From: Siccirubricoccus soli
GTDB taxonomy: Bacteria > Pseudomonadota > Alphaproteobacteria > Acetobacterales > Acetobacteraceae
DNA: 64,000 bases
NCBI RefSeq assembly: GCF_024178315.1
Contig: NZ_JAMZIK010000043.1
Coordinates: 33,092-97,091, forward strand
Direction: 5' to 3'
In this document: in pieces, positions 42,197-51,910 of the stretch
How the letters are laid out: each line of letters opens with the position of its first letter
Numbering within the stretch: the first letter of the stretch is position 1
Translations under genes and position numbers: made by a program
Notes under the pieces: model-generated
Databases searched by the model: none
Told to the model about the DNA's origin: nothing
What the model saw: only the letters and a program-made list of their open reading frames with translations

Positions 42197-42489
42197 TGCC
42201 GATGACCGTGGTCGTCACGCGGGACGTGCCGGACCGCTACCGTGGTTTCCTGTCCTCCATCATGCCGGAGGTCGCACCTGGTGTGTTCGTGGCCCCCAAC
42301 CTCTCCCGCGGAGTGCGCGAGCGGGTCTGGGCCGTGCTGTCCGACTGGTGGGACGGGATGCCGGGTGGCTCGATCCTGCTGACTTGGCGCGACAATGCCT
42401 GGCCGAGCGGGCTGGGGCTACTGGTCCTCGGCCTGCCCAGGCGGGAATTGGCAGATCTTGACGGCATGCTGTTGGTACGACGCAACTGA
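42196..42489 (+). CDS. cas2: Cas2, type I-E
   Basis: 97 residues; the ATG shares one base with the cas1 stop. MTVVVTRDVPDRYRGFLSSIMPEVAPGVFVAPNLS and VWAVLSDWWDGMPGGSILLTWRD match Cas2e (about 95 residues). It is the structural core of the adaptation complex. Array 2 starts 60 bases downstream. Confidence 0.95.
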   Translation: MPMTVVVTRDVPDRYRGFLSSIMPEVAPGVFVAPNLSRGVRERVWAVLSDWWDGMPGGSILLTWRDNAWPSGLGLLVLGLPRRELADLDGMLLVRRN

Positions 42490-42548
42490 TCCAGTGATCA
42501 GTGTGGTTCTTTGACAATCTGAGTTTTATCAATCAGGTATGCGCAAGA
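42490..42548 (+). promoter_or_regulatory. Leader of CRISPR array 2
   Basis: TTGACA at 42511-42516 is followed by ATCTGAGTTTTATCAATCAGGTATGC and ends in AGAG before the first repeat. TATCAATCAGGTA (42527-42539) is one mismatch from the IHF consensus WATCAANNNNTTR; IHF guides leader-proximal integration in E. coli type I-E. The leader of array 1 shares the TTGACAAT and AGTTTT elements. Confidence 0.55.
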
Positions 42549-43917
42549 GGCTCCCCCGCCTGCGCGGGGATGGACCCCCTTGACCCAAGCTATCAACGAT
42601 GCAGAGCTCGGCTCCCCCGCCTGCGCGGGGATGGACCCCGTCCGGATCTTCCGCGCCGTCGGGCAGGCATGGCTCCCCCGCCTGCGCGGGGATGGACCCC
42701 CTTGACCCAAGCTATCAACGATGCAGAGCTCGGCTCCCCCGCCTGCGCGGGGCTGGACCTGTCTATTTCGGGCGCGTCACGCTGCTGCCATGGGCTCCCC
42801 CGCCTGCGCGGGGATGAACCCCGTCCGGATCTTCCGCGCCGGCGGGCAGGCATGGCTCCCCCGCCTGCGTGGGGATGGACCCGCGGCGGAGGAGCTCGGC
42901 CTGCAGCTTCGGCCGGCTCCCCCGCCTGCGCGGGGATGGACCCGCGGCGGAGGATCTCGGCCTGCAGCTTCGGCCGGCTCCCCCGCCTGCGCGGGGATGG
43001 ACCTGTCTATTTCGGGCGCGTCACGCTGCTGCCATGGGCTCCCCCGCCTGCGCGGGGATGGACCCTGCATCGTCTATCCGCAGAAGTGGCAGATCTCGGC
43101 TCCCCCGCCTGCGCGGGGATGGACCCCCATTCGAGGGAAAGGAGTGCCGCTGCACCATGGCTCCCCCGCCTGCGCGGGGATGGACCCGGAGCCTGCGCCG
43201 TACTCGTCCACCGTCAGGGGGCTCCCCCGCCTGCGCGGGGCTGGACCCGGAGCCTGCGCCGTACTCGGCCACCGTCAGGGGGCTCCCCCGCCTGCGCGCG
43301 GATGGACCCCGGGCAGCGGCGCCAGTGCCAAGGCCGAGCATGGCTCCCCCGCCTGCGCGCGGATGGACCCCGGGCAGCGGCGCCAGTGCCAAGGCCGAGC
43401 ATGGCTCCCCCGCCTGCGCGGGGATGGACCCCGGGCAGCGGCGCCAGTGGCAAGGCCGAGCATGGCTCCCCCGCCTGCGCGGGGATGGACCCGTAGGTCG
43501 AGGGCGCTTCAGTCCAGAACGTACGGCTCCCCCGCCTGCGCGGGGATGGACCCCTCCGCGCCGCGGTGCGAGACCTAGCGCGGGGGCTCCCCCGCCTGCG
43601 CGGGGCTGGACCCCCGGCCTATGCGCAAGAGCTGCAGCCGCGGAAGGCTCCCCCGCCTGCGCGGGGCTGGACCCCCGGCCTATGCGCAAGAGCTGCAGCC
43701 GCGGAAGGCTCCCCCGCCTGCGCGGGGCTGGACCCCCGGCCTATGCGCAAGAGCTGCAGCCGCGGAAGGCTCCCCCGCCTGCGCGGGGATGGACCCGACA
43801 CCACGGCGTCGTTCACCTTCCAGGCCAAGGCTCCCTCGCCTGCGCGGGGATGGACCCCCGGCCTATGCGCAGGAGCTGCAGCCGCGGAAGGCTCCCCCGC
43901 CTGCGCGGGGATGGACC
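42549..43917 (+). CRISPR. CRISPR array 2, 23 repeats, 22 spacers with strong redundancy
   Basis: 28-base repeats (GGCTCCCCCGCCTGCGCGGG then GATGGACC) from 42549 to 43917, spacers 33 bases (number 17 has 32). The hairpin is that of array 1 with loop CTGC. Repeat variants: GGGGCTGG in repeats 4, 12, 18, 19, 20; GATGAACC in 5; CGTGGGG in 6; CGCGCGG in 13 and 14; CTCCCTCG in 22. Spacer families: 1=3; 2 and 5 (one difference); 4=8; 6 and 7 (one); 11 and 12 (one); 13=14 and 15 (one); 18=19=20 and 22 (one); 9, 10, 16, 17 and 21 are single. So 22 spacers make only 12 families. Confidence 0.97.
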
Positions 43918-44068
43918 CGCTGGCGCCACCGATATCCAGATGGGCACCCATAGCGGCCATCTGACTGCTGACATGCGCCGCCGGTATGCCCGTCGGACAC
44001 CGGAACAGTTCGAGGAGGGGGCGAAGCTACGCCTCGCAGCGGAACGACGGGCTAAGCGGCGTGAATAA
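43918..44068 (+). pseudogene. C-terminal fragment of a tyrosine recombinase/integrase (tentative)
   Basis: Directly after the last repeat a frame reads GTHSGHLTADMRRRYARRTPEQFEEGAKLRLAAERR and stops at 44066-44068. The G-H-x(6)-RRYARRT pattern resembles the end of phage-type integrases, where the Tyr is the nucleophile. No N-terminal or core part exists because the CRISPR array lies immediately upstream. The 3' end of tRNA-Lys is 78 bases away, the usual neighbour of such genes. Confidence 0.5.
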
Positions 44069-44145
44069 GGCGCAGAACGCGTGGTGGACAGGCGTCGGAA
44101 CGCCCGTCGGAACGTCGGAACCACCACCACGTAAGTGCTTGAAAA

Positions 44146-44221
<76 letters not shown>

Positions 44222-44265
44222 GACAGGGGCGGTTCATAGCGCCCGCTGCCGCTTTGTCCACCCCC

Positions 44266-45414
44266 TCAGTCGCGCGCGGGACCGAATTCCGCATCGCGAT
44301 GGACGAAGACCGAGAGCAGCAGCCCGAAACCCAGCATGGTGGTCAGCATGGCGGAGCCACCATGGGAGATCAGCGGCAGCGGCACCCCGCCCACGGGGAT
44401 GGAGCCGGTGACCATCGCCACGTTCACGAAGACGTAGCAGAAGAAATTCGTCCCCAGCCCCACCGCCAGCAGCCGGCCGAATTGATGCCGGCAGCGCAAC
44501 GCCACGGCGAAGCAGAACAGCACCACCAGCGCCAGCAGCCCCAGCGTGGTCAGCGCCCCCACGAGGCCGAATTCCTCGGCGATCATGGTGAAGATGAAGT
44601 CGGTCTGCTTCTCCGGCAGGAAGTTCAGGTGGCCCTGCGTCCCCTGCAGGAACCCCTTCCCCCACAACCCGCCGGAGCCCAGCGCGATCTTCGACTGGAT
44701 GATGTTGTACCCCGCCCCCAGCGGATCGCTCTCCGGGTCGAGGAAGGTGGTGATCCGTGCCCGCTGGTAGTCGTGCAGATGCTCATAGGCGATCGGCGCC
44801 GCCACCCCGACCGCGGCCAGGATCAGGGCGAATTTCCACAACCGCACCCCGGCGGCGAAGAACACCGCCCCGCCGATCATGGCGGTGATCAGGCCGGTGC
44901 CGAGATTGGGCTGCTTCAGGATCAGCCCGACCGGCACCAGCACCATCAGGGCGGGCGGAATGAGGAAGAGCGGGTTGCCGATCCGCTCCCCGCTCGCCCG
45001 CTGGAACCAGGCGGCCAGCGCCAGCACCAGCATGATCTTCATGAGCTCCGAGGGCTGGAGCTGCAGCGGCCCGATATCGATCCAGCGCTGCGCCCCCTTC
45101 CCGACATTGCCATGCAGCAGCACCAGCACCAGCAGGGCGATGCCACCGAGATAGCCGACCCAGGCGAAGCGGGCGATGATCCGGATATCGACCATGGCGA
45201 TGCCAAGCATCAGCACCAAGCCGAAGCCGAAGCGGATGGCGTGCTTCGCCGCATAGGCCTCCGGCCCGCCGCCGGCGGAATAGAGCGCGACATATCCGAC
45301 GGCGGCGACGGCGCAGAGCAGCAGCACGAAGCTCCAGGGGATCAGCCAGAGCTTCTGCAGCAGCCCGGTGCCACGGTCGCGCGTCAGCAGCCGGCGCTCG
45401 AAGGTGCCGCTCAT
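44266..45414 (-). CDS. mrdB: Rod-shape SEDS glycosyltransferase RodA
   Basis: 382 residues with about ten membrane helices. Typical SEDS features are GKGAQRWIDIGPLQLQPSELMKI, PNLGTGLITAMIGGAVFFAAG, a periplasmic loop with YNIIQSKIALGSGGLWGKGFLQGTQ, and NVAMVTGSIPVGGVPLPLISHGGS. RodA polymerises lipid II into glycan strands together with PBP2, whose gene overlaps it upstream (ATGA). It ends the rod-shape operon. Confidence 0.95.
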   Translation of the reverse strand: MSGTFERRLLTRDRGTGLLQKLWLIPWSFVLLLCAVAAVGYVALYSAGGGPEAYAAKHAIRFGFGLVLMLGIAMVDIRIIARFAWVGYLGGIALLVLVLLHGNVGKGAQRWIDIGPLQLQPSELMKIMLVLALAAWFQRASGERIGNPLFLIPPALMVLVPVGLILKQPNLGTGLITAMIGGAVFFAAGVRLWKFALILAAVGVAAPIAYEHLHDYQRARITTFLDPESDPLGAGYNIIQSKIALGSGGLWGKGFLQGTQGHLNFLPEKQTDFIFTMIAEEFGLVGALTTLGLLALVVLFCFAVALRCRHQFGRLLAVGLGTNFFCYVFVNVAMVTGSIPVGGVPLPLISHGGSAMLTTMLGFGLLLSVFVHRDAEFGPARD

Positions 45415-47270
45415 GGTCGCCCCTCCGCCACGCGCTGTGCGGGGGCGGCGCGGAAGCGGTTGAACACCTCCAGCATCACGTCGCGGGCCAGGGGCGCCGC
45501 GGCGCCGGCGCCGCTCATCCCATGCTCCACCACCACGGAGACGGCGTAGAGCGGGTTGTCATAGGGGGCATAGGCGACGAAGAGCGCATGCGGCCGCCAC
45601 TCCCGCGGCTGGTTCTCCGCCTTGTAGCCCCGCTCGCGCTGCTCACGGCTCACCCGCCGCACCTGGACGGAGCCGGTCTTGCCCGCGAGCACGCCATACT
45701 GCCCCGGCAGGCGGGCCACCCGGGCGGTGCCGCCCTCCTCGTTCACCACCGCCCACATCCCTTCCCGCACCAGGCGCAGGTCGCGGTCCGGGATGCCGAG
45801 GCTCGGCCAGTCCTCGGGCTTCCCGCCGCGGGCCGGGCGGCCGCCGATGCTGCGGGTCAGGTGCGGCTGCACCGCCCGCCCGGTCGCCAGCCGCGCCGCC
45901 ATGGTGGCAAGCGAGAGCGGGGTGAGCTGGTAGAAGCCCTGGCCGATCCCATGCACCACCGTGTCGCCGAGATTCCAGGGCTTGCCCTGGGCCTGGCGCC
46001 AAGCGCGCGTCGGCACCAGCCCCTTGCGGGTCCCCGGCAGCTCGATGTCGAGATCCACGCCGAGGCCGAAGCGGTTCGCCATGGCGGCGATGCGGTCGAT
46101 GCCGGTGCGCTTGGCGGCCTCGTAGAAATAACAGTCACAGGAATATTTCAGCCCGGCGCGCATATCCACACCGCCATGGCCATAGCGGCTCCAGCAATGG
46201 AAGCGCGTATCGCCCAGGTCGTAATAACCCGGGCAGGATACCCGCTCCCCGGGCGTCAACACCTTCGCCTCCAGTGCCGCCAGCGCCACCACCATCTTGA
46301 AGGTGCTGCCCGGGGCGTAGAGCCCGTTGGTCGCCTTGTTGATCAGCGGCGTCGAGCGGCTCGCCGTCCATTGCCGCCACTGCGCGGCGGAGACGCCGGC
46401 ATTGAACAGGTTGGGGTCGAAGGAGGGCTGGGAGGCCATGGCCAGCACCTCCCCGTTCTTCGCATCCAGGACGACGACGCTGGTGCCTTCCTCGATCCTG
46501 CCGCGGATGGCCTTCTGCAGCTCGGCATCCACCGAGACCTGCACATCCTGGCCCGGCACGCCCTCCCGCCGCTCCACCTCCCGGATCACCCGGCCGACCG
46601 CGTTCACCTCGAGCTGCACCGCCCCCGCGCGGCCGCGCAGCACCTGGTCGTGGAAGCGTTCCAGCCCGGCCCGGCCGACCCGGATGCCGGGCAGCTCCAG
46701 CAGCGGGTCACCATCCATGTCGCGCTCGGCGGGCGGCGCCACATAGCCGACCATATGGGCCAGGTGCTCGCCCTCCGGATAGAGCCGCGTGGTGCCGACA
46801 TCGATCAGGATGCCGGGCAGGTCCGGCGCATTCACCTCGATCCGCGCCATCTCCTCCCAGGCGAGGAATTCCCGGACCGTGACGGGGACAAAGCGGCGGC
46901 GGCGGCGCACCTCGCGCTCGATCCGCGCCCGCTCATGCTCGGCCAGCGGCAGGATGCGGGAGAAGGTCTCGAGCGTCGCGCCGACATCCTGGGTCTGCTC
47001 GGCCACCAGCAGCACCCGCCAGTTCAGCTTGTTGCCGGCGACGACCTGGCCGTTGCGGTCAAGGATGCGGCCGCGCGGCGGCGGGATCAGCCGGGCGGAG
47101 AGGCGGTTCTCCTCGGCCAGCGTCCGGTAGCGCTCCCCCTCCTCCGATTGCAGCCGGTAGAGGCGGGTGCCGAGCGCGCCGAACAGGGCGAGCTGGCCGA
47201 GCCCAAGCGCCAGCGCCCGGCGGGTGAAGATGCTCCGCCGCTGCTCCTCCTCGCGCCGCACCCCCCTCAT
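45411..47270 (-). CDS. mrdA: Penicillin-binding protein 2
   Basis: 619 residues. One N-terminal membrane anchor (ALALGLGQLALFGALGTRLY), the pedestal domain with RLIPPPRGRILDRNGQ, and the transpeptidase with active-site APGSTFKMV (Ser of SxxK at about 326), YSCDCYFYE and KTGSVQVR (KTG at about 530). It crosslinks the peptidoglycan made by RodA during elongation. Both flanking genes overlap it by four bases. Confidence 0.95.
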   Translation of the reverse strand: MRGVRREEEQRRSIFTRRALALGLGQLALFGALGTRLYRLQSEEGERYRTLAEENRLSARLIPPPRGRILDRNGQVVAGNKLNWRVLLVAEQTQDVGATLETFSRILPLAEHERARIEREVRRRRRFVPVTVREFLAWEEMARIEVNAPDLPGILIDVGTTRLYPEGEHLAHMVGYVAPPAERDMDGDPLLELPGIRVGRAGLERFHDQVLRGRAGAVQLEVNAVGRVIREVERREGVPGQDVQVSVDAELQKAIRGRIEEGTSVVVLDAKNGEVLAMASQPSFDPNLFNAGVSAAQWRQWTASRSTPLINKATNGLYAPGSTFKMVVALAALEAKVLTPGERVSCPGYYDLGDTRFHCWSRYGHGGVDMRAGLKYSCDCYFYEAAKRTGIDRIAAMANRFGLGVDLDIELPGTRKGLVPTRAWRQAQGKPWNLGDTVVHGIGQGFYQLTPLSLATMAARLATGRAVQPHLTRSIGGRPARGGKPEDWPSLGIPDRDLRLVREGMWAVVNEEGGTARVARLPGQYGVLAGKTGSVQVRRVSREQRERGYKAENQPREWRPHALFVAYAPYDNPLYAVSVVVEHGMSGAGAAAPLARDVMLEVFNRFRAAPAQRVAEGRP

Positions 47271-47806
47271 CCGGCAGCCTCGGCGCGGATCATCGCCTGC
47301 TGCGCCGCGCTCATCAGGGCGGCCAGCATCGGGTAGAGCCCGGCGGAGAGCATCACCTGCGCCACCCCCGGCATGGCGGGCGGCACGGCCCAGCCGAGCA
47401 GCGCCTGCAACCCCCAGCCGAGCAGGGCGGCGACGGCGGCGAAGCCGCAGAAGGCCAGCCAGACCGCGAGGAAGGATTGCCGCGCCAGGAAGCGCCGCCA
47501 GCGCGTGGCGAAGCCATAGACCACCAGCAGGATCAGGATGTTGCTGCCGAGCGGCGCCGCGCTCAGCAGGTCCGTCAGCAGGCCGAGGCCGAAGATGGCG
47601 GGCGGCGGCAGGGCAGCGGGGCGGAAGACCGACCAGAAGAAGATGCAGGGCAGGCCGGCCGCGGCCACCACCCCCGGCAGCCCCACCGGCACCGCGGCCA
47701 GCACCAGCACCAGGACGGTGAAGCCGGAGGGGAAGGCCGCCCGCGCCAGGGCATCCACCTGCCGCAGCAGCCCGGTGGAGGGTGCGGGGCGCCCCTTGAA
47801 GGCCAT
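47267..47806 (-). CDS. mreD: Rod-shape determining protein MreD
   Basis: 179 residues with five or six hydrophobic segments (FTVLVLVLAAVPVGLPGVVAAAG, PAIFGLGLLTDLLSAAPLGSNILILLVVYGF). The motif LGLLTDLLSAAPLG is typical of MreD. It is a membrane component of the elongasome and lies between mreC and mrdA as in other alphaproteobacteria. Confidence 0.9.
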   Translation of the reverse strand: MAFKGRPAPSTGLLRQVDALARAAFPSGFTVLVLVLAAVPVGLPGVVAAAGLPCIFFWSVFRPAALPPPAIFGLGLLTDLLSAAPLGSNILILLVVYGFATRWRRFLARQSFLAVWLAFCGFAAVAALLGWGLQALLGWAVPPAMPGVAQVMLSAGLYPMLAALMSAAQQAMIRAEAAG

Positions 47807-47810
47807 GGCG

Positions 47811-48680
47811 CTACCGGCGCGCCCGGGGCTCGGGCCGGGCCACGGCTTCCGGCGGCAGGATGCCGCTGAGCCCGTAATCGAAGAGCCGCACCATATCCAG
47901 CCGGTCCAGCCGGGCGAAGAGCTCCACCTCCGGCGCCCCCGCCGCGCTCCAGCGCACCACGCCCACGGGCAGGCCGGCGGGGAAGGCCCCGGCCTCGGCG
48001 CTGGTCACCACCCGGTCGCCCTCCTGCGGGATGGCGCCCTCCGGCCAGTGCTGCAGCCGCGGCCGGGCGCCGTTGGTGCCGACCATCATGGCCCGCGCCC
48101 GGCTGCCTTCCAGCGTCACCGGGATGCGGCTGTTGATGTCGGTGGCCAGCAGCACCCGGGCGGAGCGGCTGCCCACTTCCGTCACCCGCCCGGCCAGGCC
48201 CCGCTCATCCAGCGCCACCTGACCCTTGCGAATGCCATGCTGCGGCCCGGCGGCCAGCAGCACGGCGCGGGCATAGGTGCCGCCGCCATCGGCCACGACC
48301 CTGGCTGTGGTGTAGGCGGGCGCGGCTTCCGGCAGGTAGTTCAGCTGCCGCTTCAGCAGGGTGTTCTCCGCCTCCAGCGCCAGGGCGGCCGCCTGCCAGC
48401 GGCGCAGCCGCTCATTCTCCTGAAGCAGCCTGGCATTCTCCTGCCGCAGCCGCAGCAGCGACTCCGCCTCCCGCACCGCCTGCTGCACGGCGGAGACCGG
48501 CTGCTGCAGCGCGCTCCAGATCGGGGTCAGCAGGTCGGCCAGCGCCACCCGGGCGCGCTCCGCCAGCAGCGCATCCGCCTTGCCCAGCAGCATCACGCCG
48601 AAGGCGGCGGCGATCATCATCGGCAGGCTGAGCCGCGCCAGCGCCTGGCGCAGGGGGATGCTGAGGCGGATCATCCGCAC
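47811..48680 (-). CDS. mreC: Rod-shape determining protein MreC
   Basis: 289 residues. A single N-terminal helix (LSLPMMIAAAFGVMLLG) is followed by a coiled coil rich in leucine and glutamate (LRLRQENARLLQENERLRR, about residues 95-115). Then come the periplasmic beta domains with GIRKGQVALDERGLAGRVTEVG and VVTSAEAGAFPAGLPVGVV. It links MreB to PBP2 on the periplasmic side. Confidence 0.93.
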   Translation of the reverse strand: MRMIRLSIPLRQALARLSLPMMIAAAFGVMLLGKADALLAERARVALADLLTPIWSALQQPVSAVQQAVREAESLLRLRQENARLLQENERLRRWQAAALALEAENTLLKRQLNYLPEAAPAYTTARVVADGGGTYARAVLLAAGPQHGIRKGQVALDERGLAGRVTEVGSRSARVLLATDINSRIPVTLEGSRARAMMVGTNGARPRLQHWPEGAIPQEGDRVVTSAEAGAFPAGLPVGVVRWSAAGAPEVELFARLDRLDMVRLFDYGLSGILPPEAVARPEPRARR

Positions 48681-48918
48681 CGGCCTCCCCGGCTGGGCGC
48701 CTGCTGCCGCTCAGGATATCGGCCTGACAAGGTCATGCGCCCGGAACCGTCATGCGCCCACCACCTTAGGTCGATCCAGCTTGCACTGGATGTGCCTAAA
48801 CATCCCTTGCCGCCGCCGGTTGTCCGTCCGCGGCCTGGGGGCGCAGGCCGGTGCGGCCTCCCGGAGGCCGCCGAATCCGCCCCTTCCGCAAAGCCGCGCG
48901 GCGGTCCTGCGAGACATT

Positions 48919-50088
<1,170 letters not shown>

Positions 50089-50216
50089 TTACCCGCCCCT
50101 TGCACGCGGCTCAAGCCCTGGTCGGAGGCGGCCCGATCACGTGGCGTGACGGCATCGCAACCCGGCGCATGGCCTCGCGTTGCCACTTCGGAATTGAGAA
50201 CAAGGAGATGGACGCC

Positions 50217-50459
50217 ATGCGCAAGACCTGCCTCGCCCTGCTCGGCCTCGCCTCCCTGGCCCTGGGCGCCTGCGGCTATTCCACCGGCGACCGGGCGGTG
50301 TCCGGCGGCCTGCTGGGGGCCGGCGCGGGGGCGGGCGTCAGCGCCCTCACCGGCGGCAGCGTCGGCACCGGGGCGCTGATCGGCGGTGCGGCTGGCGCGG
50401 CCGGTGGTGCGCTGACCAGCGGCCGCGACGTCAATCTCGGCCGGCCGGCCTGGCGCTGA
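50217..50459 (+). CDS. Glycine-zipper outer-membrane lipoprotein
   Basis: 80 residues from ATG 50217, nine bases after AAGGAG. The signal MRKTCLALLGLASLALGAC ends in a lipobox (ALGAC). The mature part is almost entirely small residues (LLGAGAGAGVSALTGGSVGTGALIGGAAGAAGGAL), a glycine-zipper pattern found in SmpA/YMGG-type lipoproteins. Function unknown. It is followed by a strong hairpin (50566-50605). Confidence 0.8.
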   Translation: MRKTCLALLGLASLALGACGYSTGDRAVSGGLLGAGAGAGVSALTGGSVGTGALIGGAAGAAGGALTSGRDVNLGRPAWR

Positions 50460-50565
50460 TGCGCCGCGGCGCTGCCGGCGCCGCGCCCCAGGGCTCCGCG
50501 GCTGGAGCGCGATCGGCCGCAACGGGTCGGCCGAAAGCGCGGGCCGCATAGCCGGACAGCGTGCC

Positions 50566-50605
50566 GGACCGGGATGGGCGAGCGAAGCTCCACCCATCCC
50601 GGTCC
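50566..50605. terminator. Strong bidirectional hairpin between convergent genes
   Basis: GGACCGGGATGGG at 50566-50578 pairs perfectly over 13 bases with CCCATCCCGGTCC at 50593-50605, and the loop itself contains GAGC-GAA-GCTC. It lies between two convergent genes and lacks a clear U-run. Confidence 0.7.
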
Positions 50606-50626
50606 AGGACCCCAGGGAGTTCCCCT

Positions 50627-50650
50627 GCCAAAGGCCGTGAGGCCTTTGGC
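50627..50650. terminator. Second hairpin before the TctC gene end
   Basis: GCCAAAGGCC, loop GTGA, GGCCTTTGGC: a perfect ten-base stem just outside the leftward gene that ends at 50661. It is a likely terminator for that gene. Confidence 0.65.
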
Positions 50651-50660
50651 GTCCATGAGG

Positions 50661-51629
50661 CTAATCCACCTTGATGCCGCGATCGGCGATGATGGCCGCC
50701 CAGCGGGTGGTCTCGGAGGCGATGCGGGCGGCGAATTCGGCGCGGGTGTTGGGCAGGTAGATCAGCCCCTGCTCCGCCAGGAAGGCCTGGGTGTCCGGGC
50801 TGCGGGAGATCGCCGTGTATTCGGCATAGAGGCGCTCGACGATCGGCTCCGGCGTGCGGGCGGGGACGATCACCGCGTACCAGGTGGCGACCTCGATGTC
50901 GTAGCCGACCTCCTTCAGCGTCGGCACCTTCGGCAGGTGCGGGACGCGCTCCGGCGTCGTCACTGCCAGGGCGCGGACCCGGCCATCCCGGATGGCGGGC
51001 AGGATGGAAGGCAGCGTCTCGAACTCCGCCTGCACGTCGTTGCCAAGGATGGCCAGCAGGCTGTCCCCCGCCCCGCGATAGGGGACGTGCTCCATCCGGA
51101 TGCCGTCCTTCACCCGGAACATCTCGAAGATCAGGTGCTGCGCGGTGCCGATGCCGATGGAGGCGTAGTTGAGCTGCGCCGGCCGCGCCTTGGCCAGGGC
51201 GATCAGCCCCGCCACGTCCTGCGCCGGCAGGTCCCTGTTCACCACCAGCACCAGGGGCGAGGCGGCGAACATCATCACCGGGATCAGGTCCCGCCGGACG
51301 TCGTAGGGCATGTCCTTGTAGAGGTTGGGGAAGATGGTCAGCGGGCCGAGATTGCCCATGCCGATGGTCAGCCCATCCGGCGCCGCCCGCGCCACCTCCG
51401 CCACCCCGATCCGCCCGCCGGCGCCGGCCTTGAAGTCGTTGACGATGACCTGGCCCAGCCGGGCCGAGACGCGGTCGTTGAAATGCCGGGCGATGAGGTC
51501 GTTCAGCCCGCCCGGCGGCCAGGGGACCACGAAGCGGATGGGCCGGGCCGGCCAGGCCTGGGCACCGGCGGCGGCCGGCAAGGCGGCAGCAAGCATCGCC
51601 GCGAGGCCGCGACGGGTGAATGAACGCAT
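50661..51629 (-). CDS. Tripartite tricarboxylate transporter substrate-binding protein (TctC/Bug family)
   Basis: 322 residues from ATG 51629. Signal peptide MRSFTRRGLAAMLAAALPAAAGAQA, then WPARPIRFVVPWPPGGLNDLIARHF and AVTTPERVPHLPKVPTLKEVGYDIEVATWYAVI. It is a periplasmic binding protein for a carboxylate. No transporter membrane genes or catabolic genes are adjacent, so the ligand is unknown. It differs clearly from the first TctC protein at 7075. Confidence 0.9.
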   Translation of the reverse strand: MRSFTRRGLAAMLAAALPAAAGAQAWPARPIRFVVPWPPGGLNDLIARHFNDRVSARLGQVIVNDFKAGAGGRIGVAEVARAAPDGLTIGMGNLGPLTIFPNLYKDMPYDVRRDLIPVMMFAASPLVLVVNRDLPAQDVAGLIALAKARPAQLNYASIGIGTAQHLIFEMFRVKDGIRMEHVPYRGAGDSLLAILGNDVQAEFETLPSILPAIRDGRVRALAVTTPERVPHLPKVPTLKEVGYDIEVATWYAVIVPARTPEPIVERLYAEYTAISRSPDTQAFLAEQGLIYLPNTRAEFAARIASETTRWAAIIADRGIKVD

Positions 51630-51694
51630 AAGGGTCTGGTCCCAGAATTCCCGCCGTCAGCTTCACGATGCCGCGGGCCCGGGTCAATCCGGCC

Positions 51695-51910
51695 TCAGAC
51701 GGTGAGGCGCTGCGGCCCGCCGGTAGCGTCCCCGTCCTCGGCCTCGATCCCCGGCTCCTCCCGCGCAGCGACCGGCTGGCGCGGGGCGGCAAGGGCCTGG
51801 CGGCCGACCATCCTGGCATGGCGCTCCCCCGCCCCGCCGCCGAGATAGGGCAGCAAGCCGAGCGACACGGCCAGGGTGAACAATCCGGCGCGGAACAGCG
51901 GCTGGGCCAT
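51695..51910 (-). CDS. Small single-pass membrane protein
   Basis: 71 residues from ATG 51910 with GAGGGAGAG upstream. One hydrophobic segment (LFRAGLFTLAVSLGLLPYLG) near the N-terminus is followed by a polar tail that ends DGDATGGPQRLTV. No family is recognised. The good ribosome site and codon use make it a probable gene. Confidence 0.5.
   Translation of the reverse strand: MAQPLFRAGLFTLAVSLGLLPYLGGGAGERHARMVGRQALAAPRQPVAAREEPGIEAEDGDATGGPQRLTV

Noticed and set aside
42501..44068. 300-400-residue repeat proteins (RLPRLRGDGP type) across array 2
   Set aside because: Same cause: translation of the CRISPR repeats. Only the last ~40 codons beyond the array look like a real protein tail.
45522..47336. 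604-codon rightward frame opposite mrdA
   Set aside because: Antisense shadow; mrdA has all penicillin-binding motifs on the other strand.
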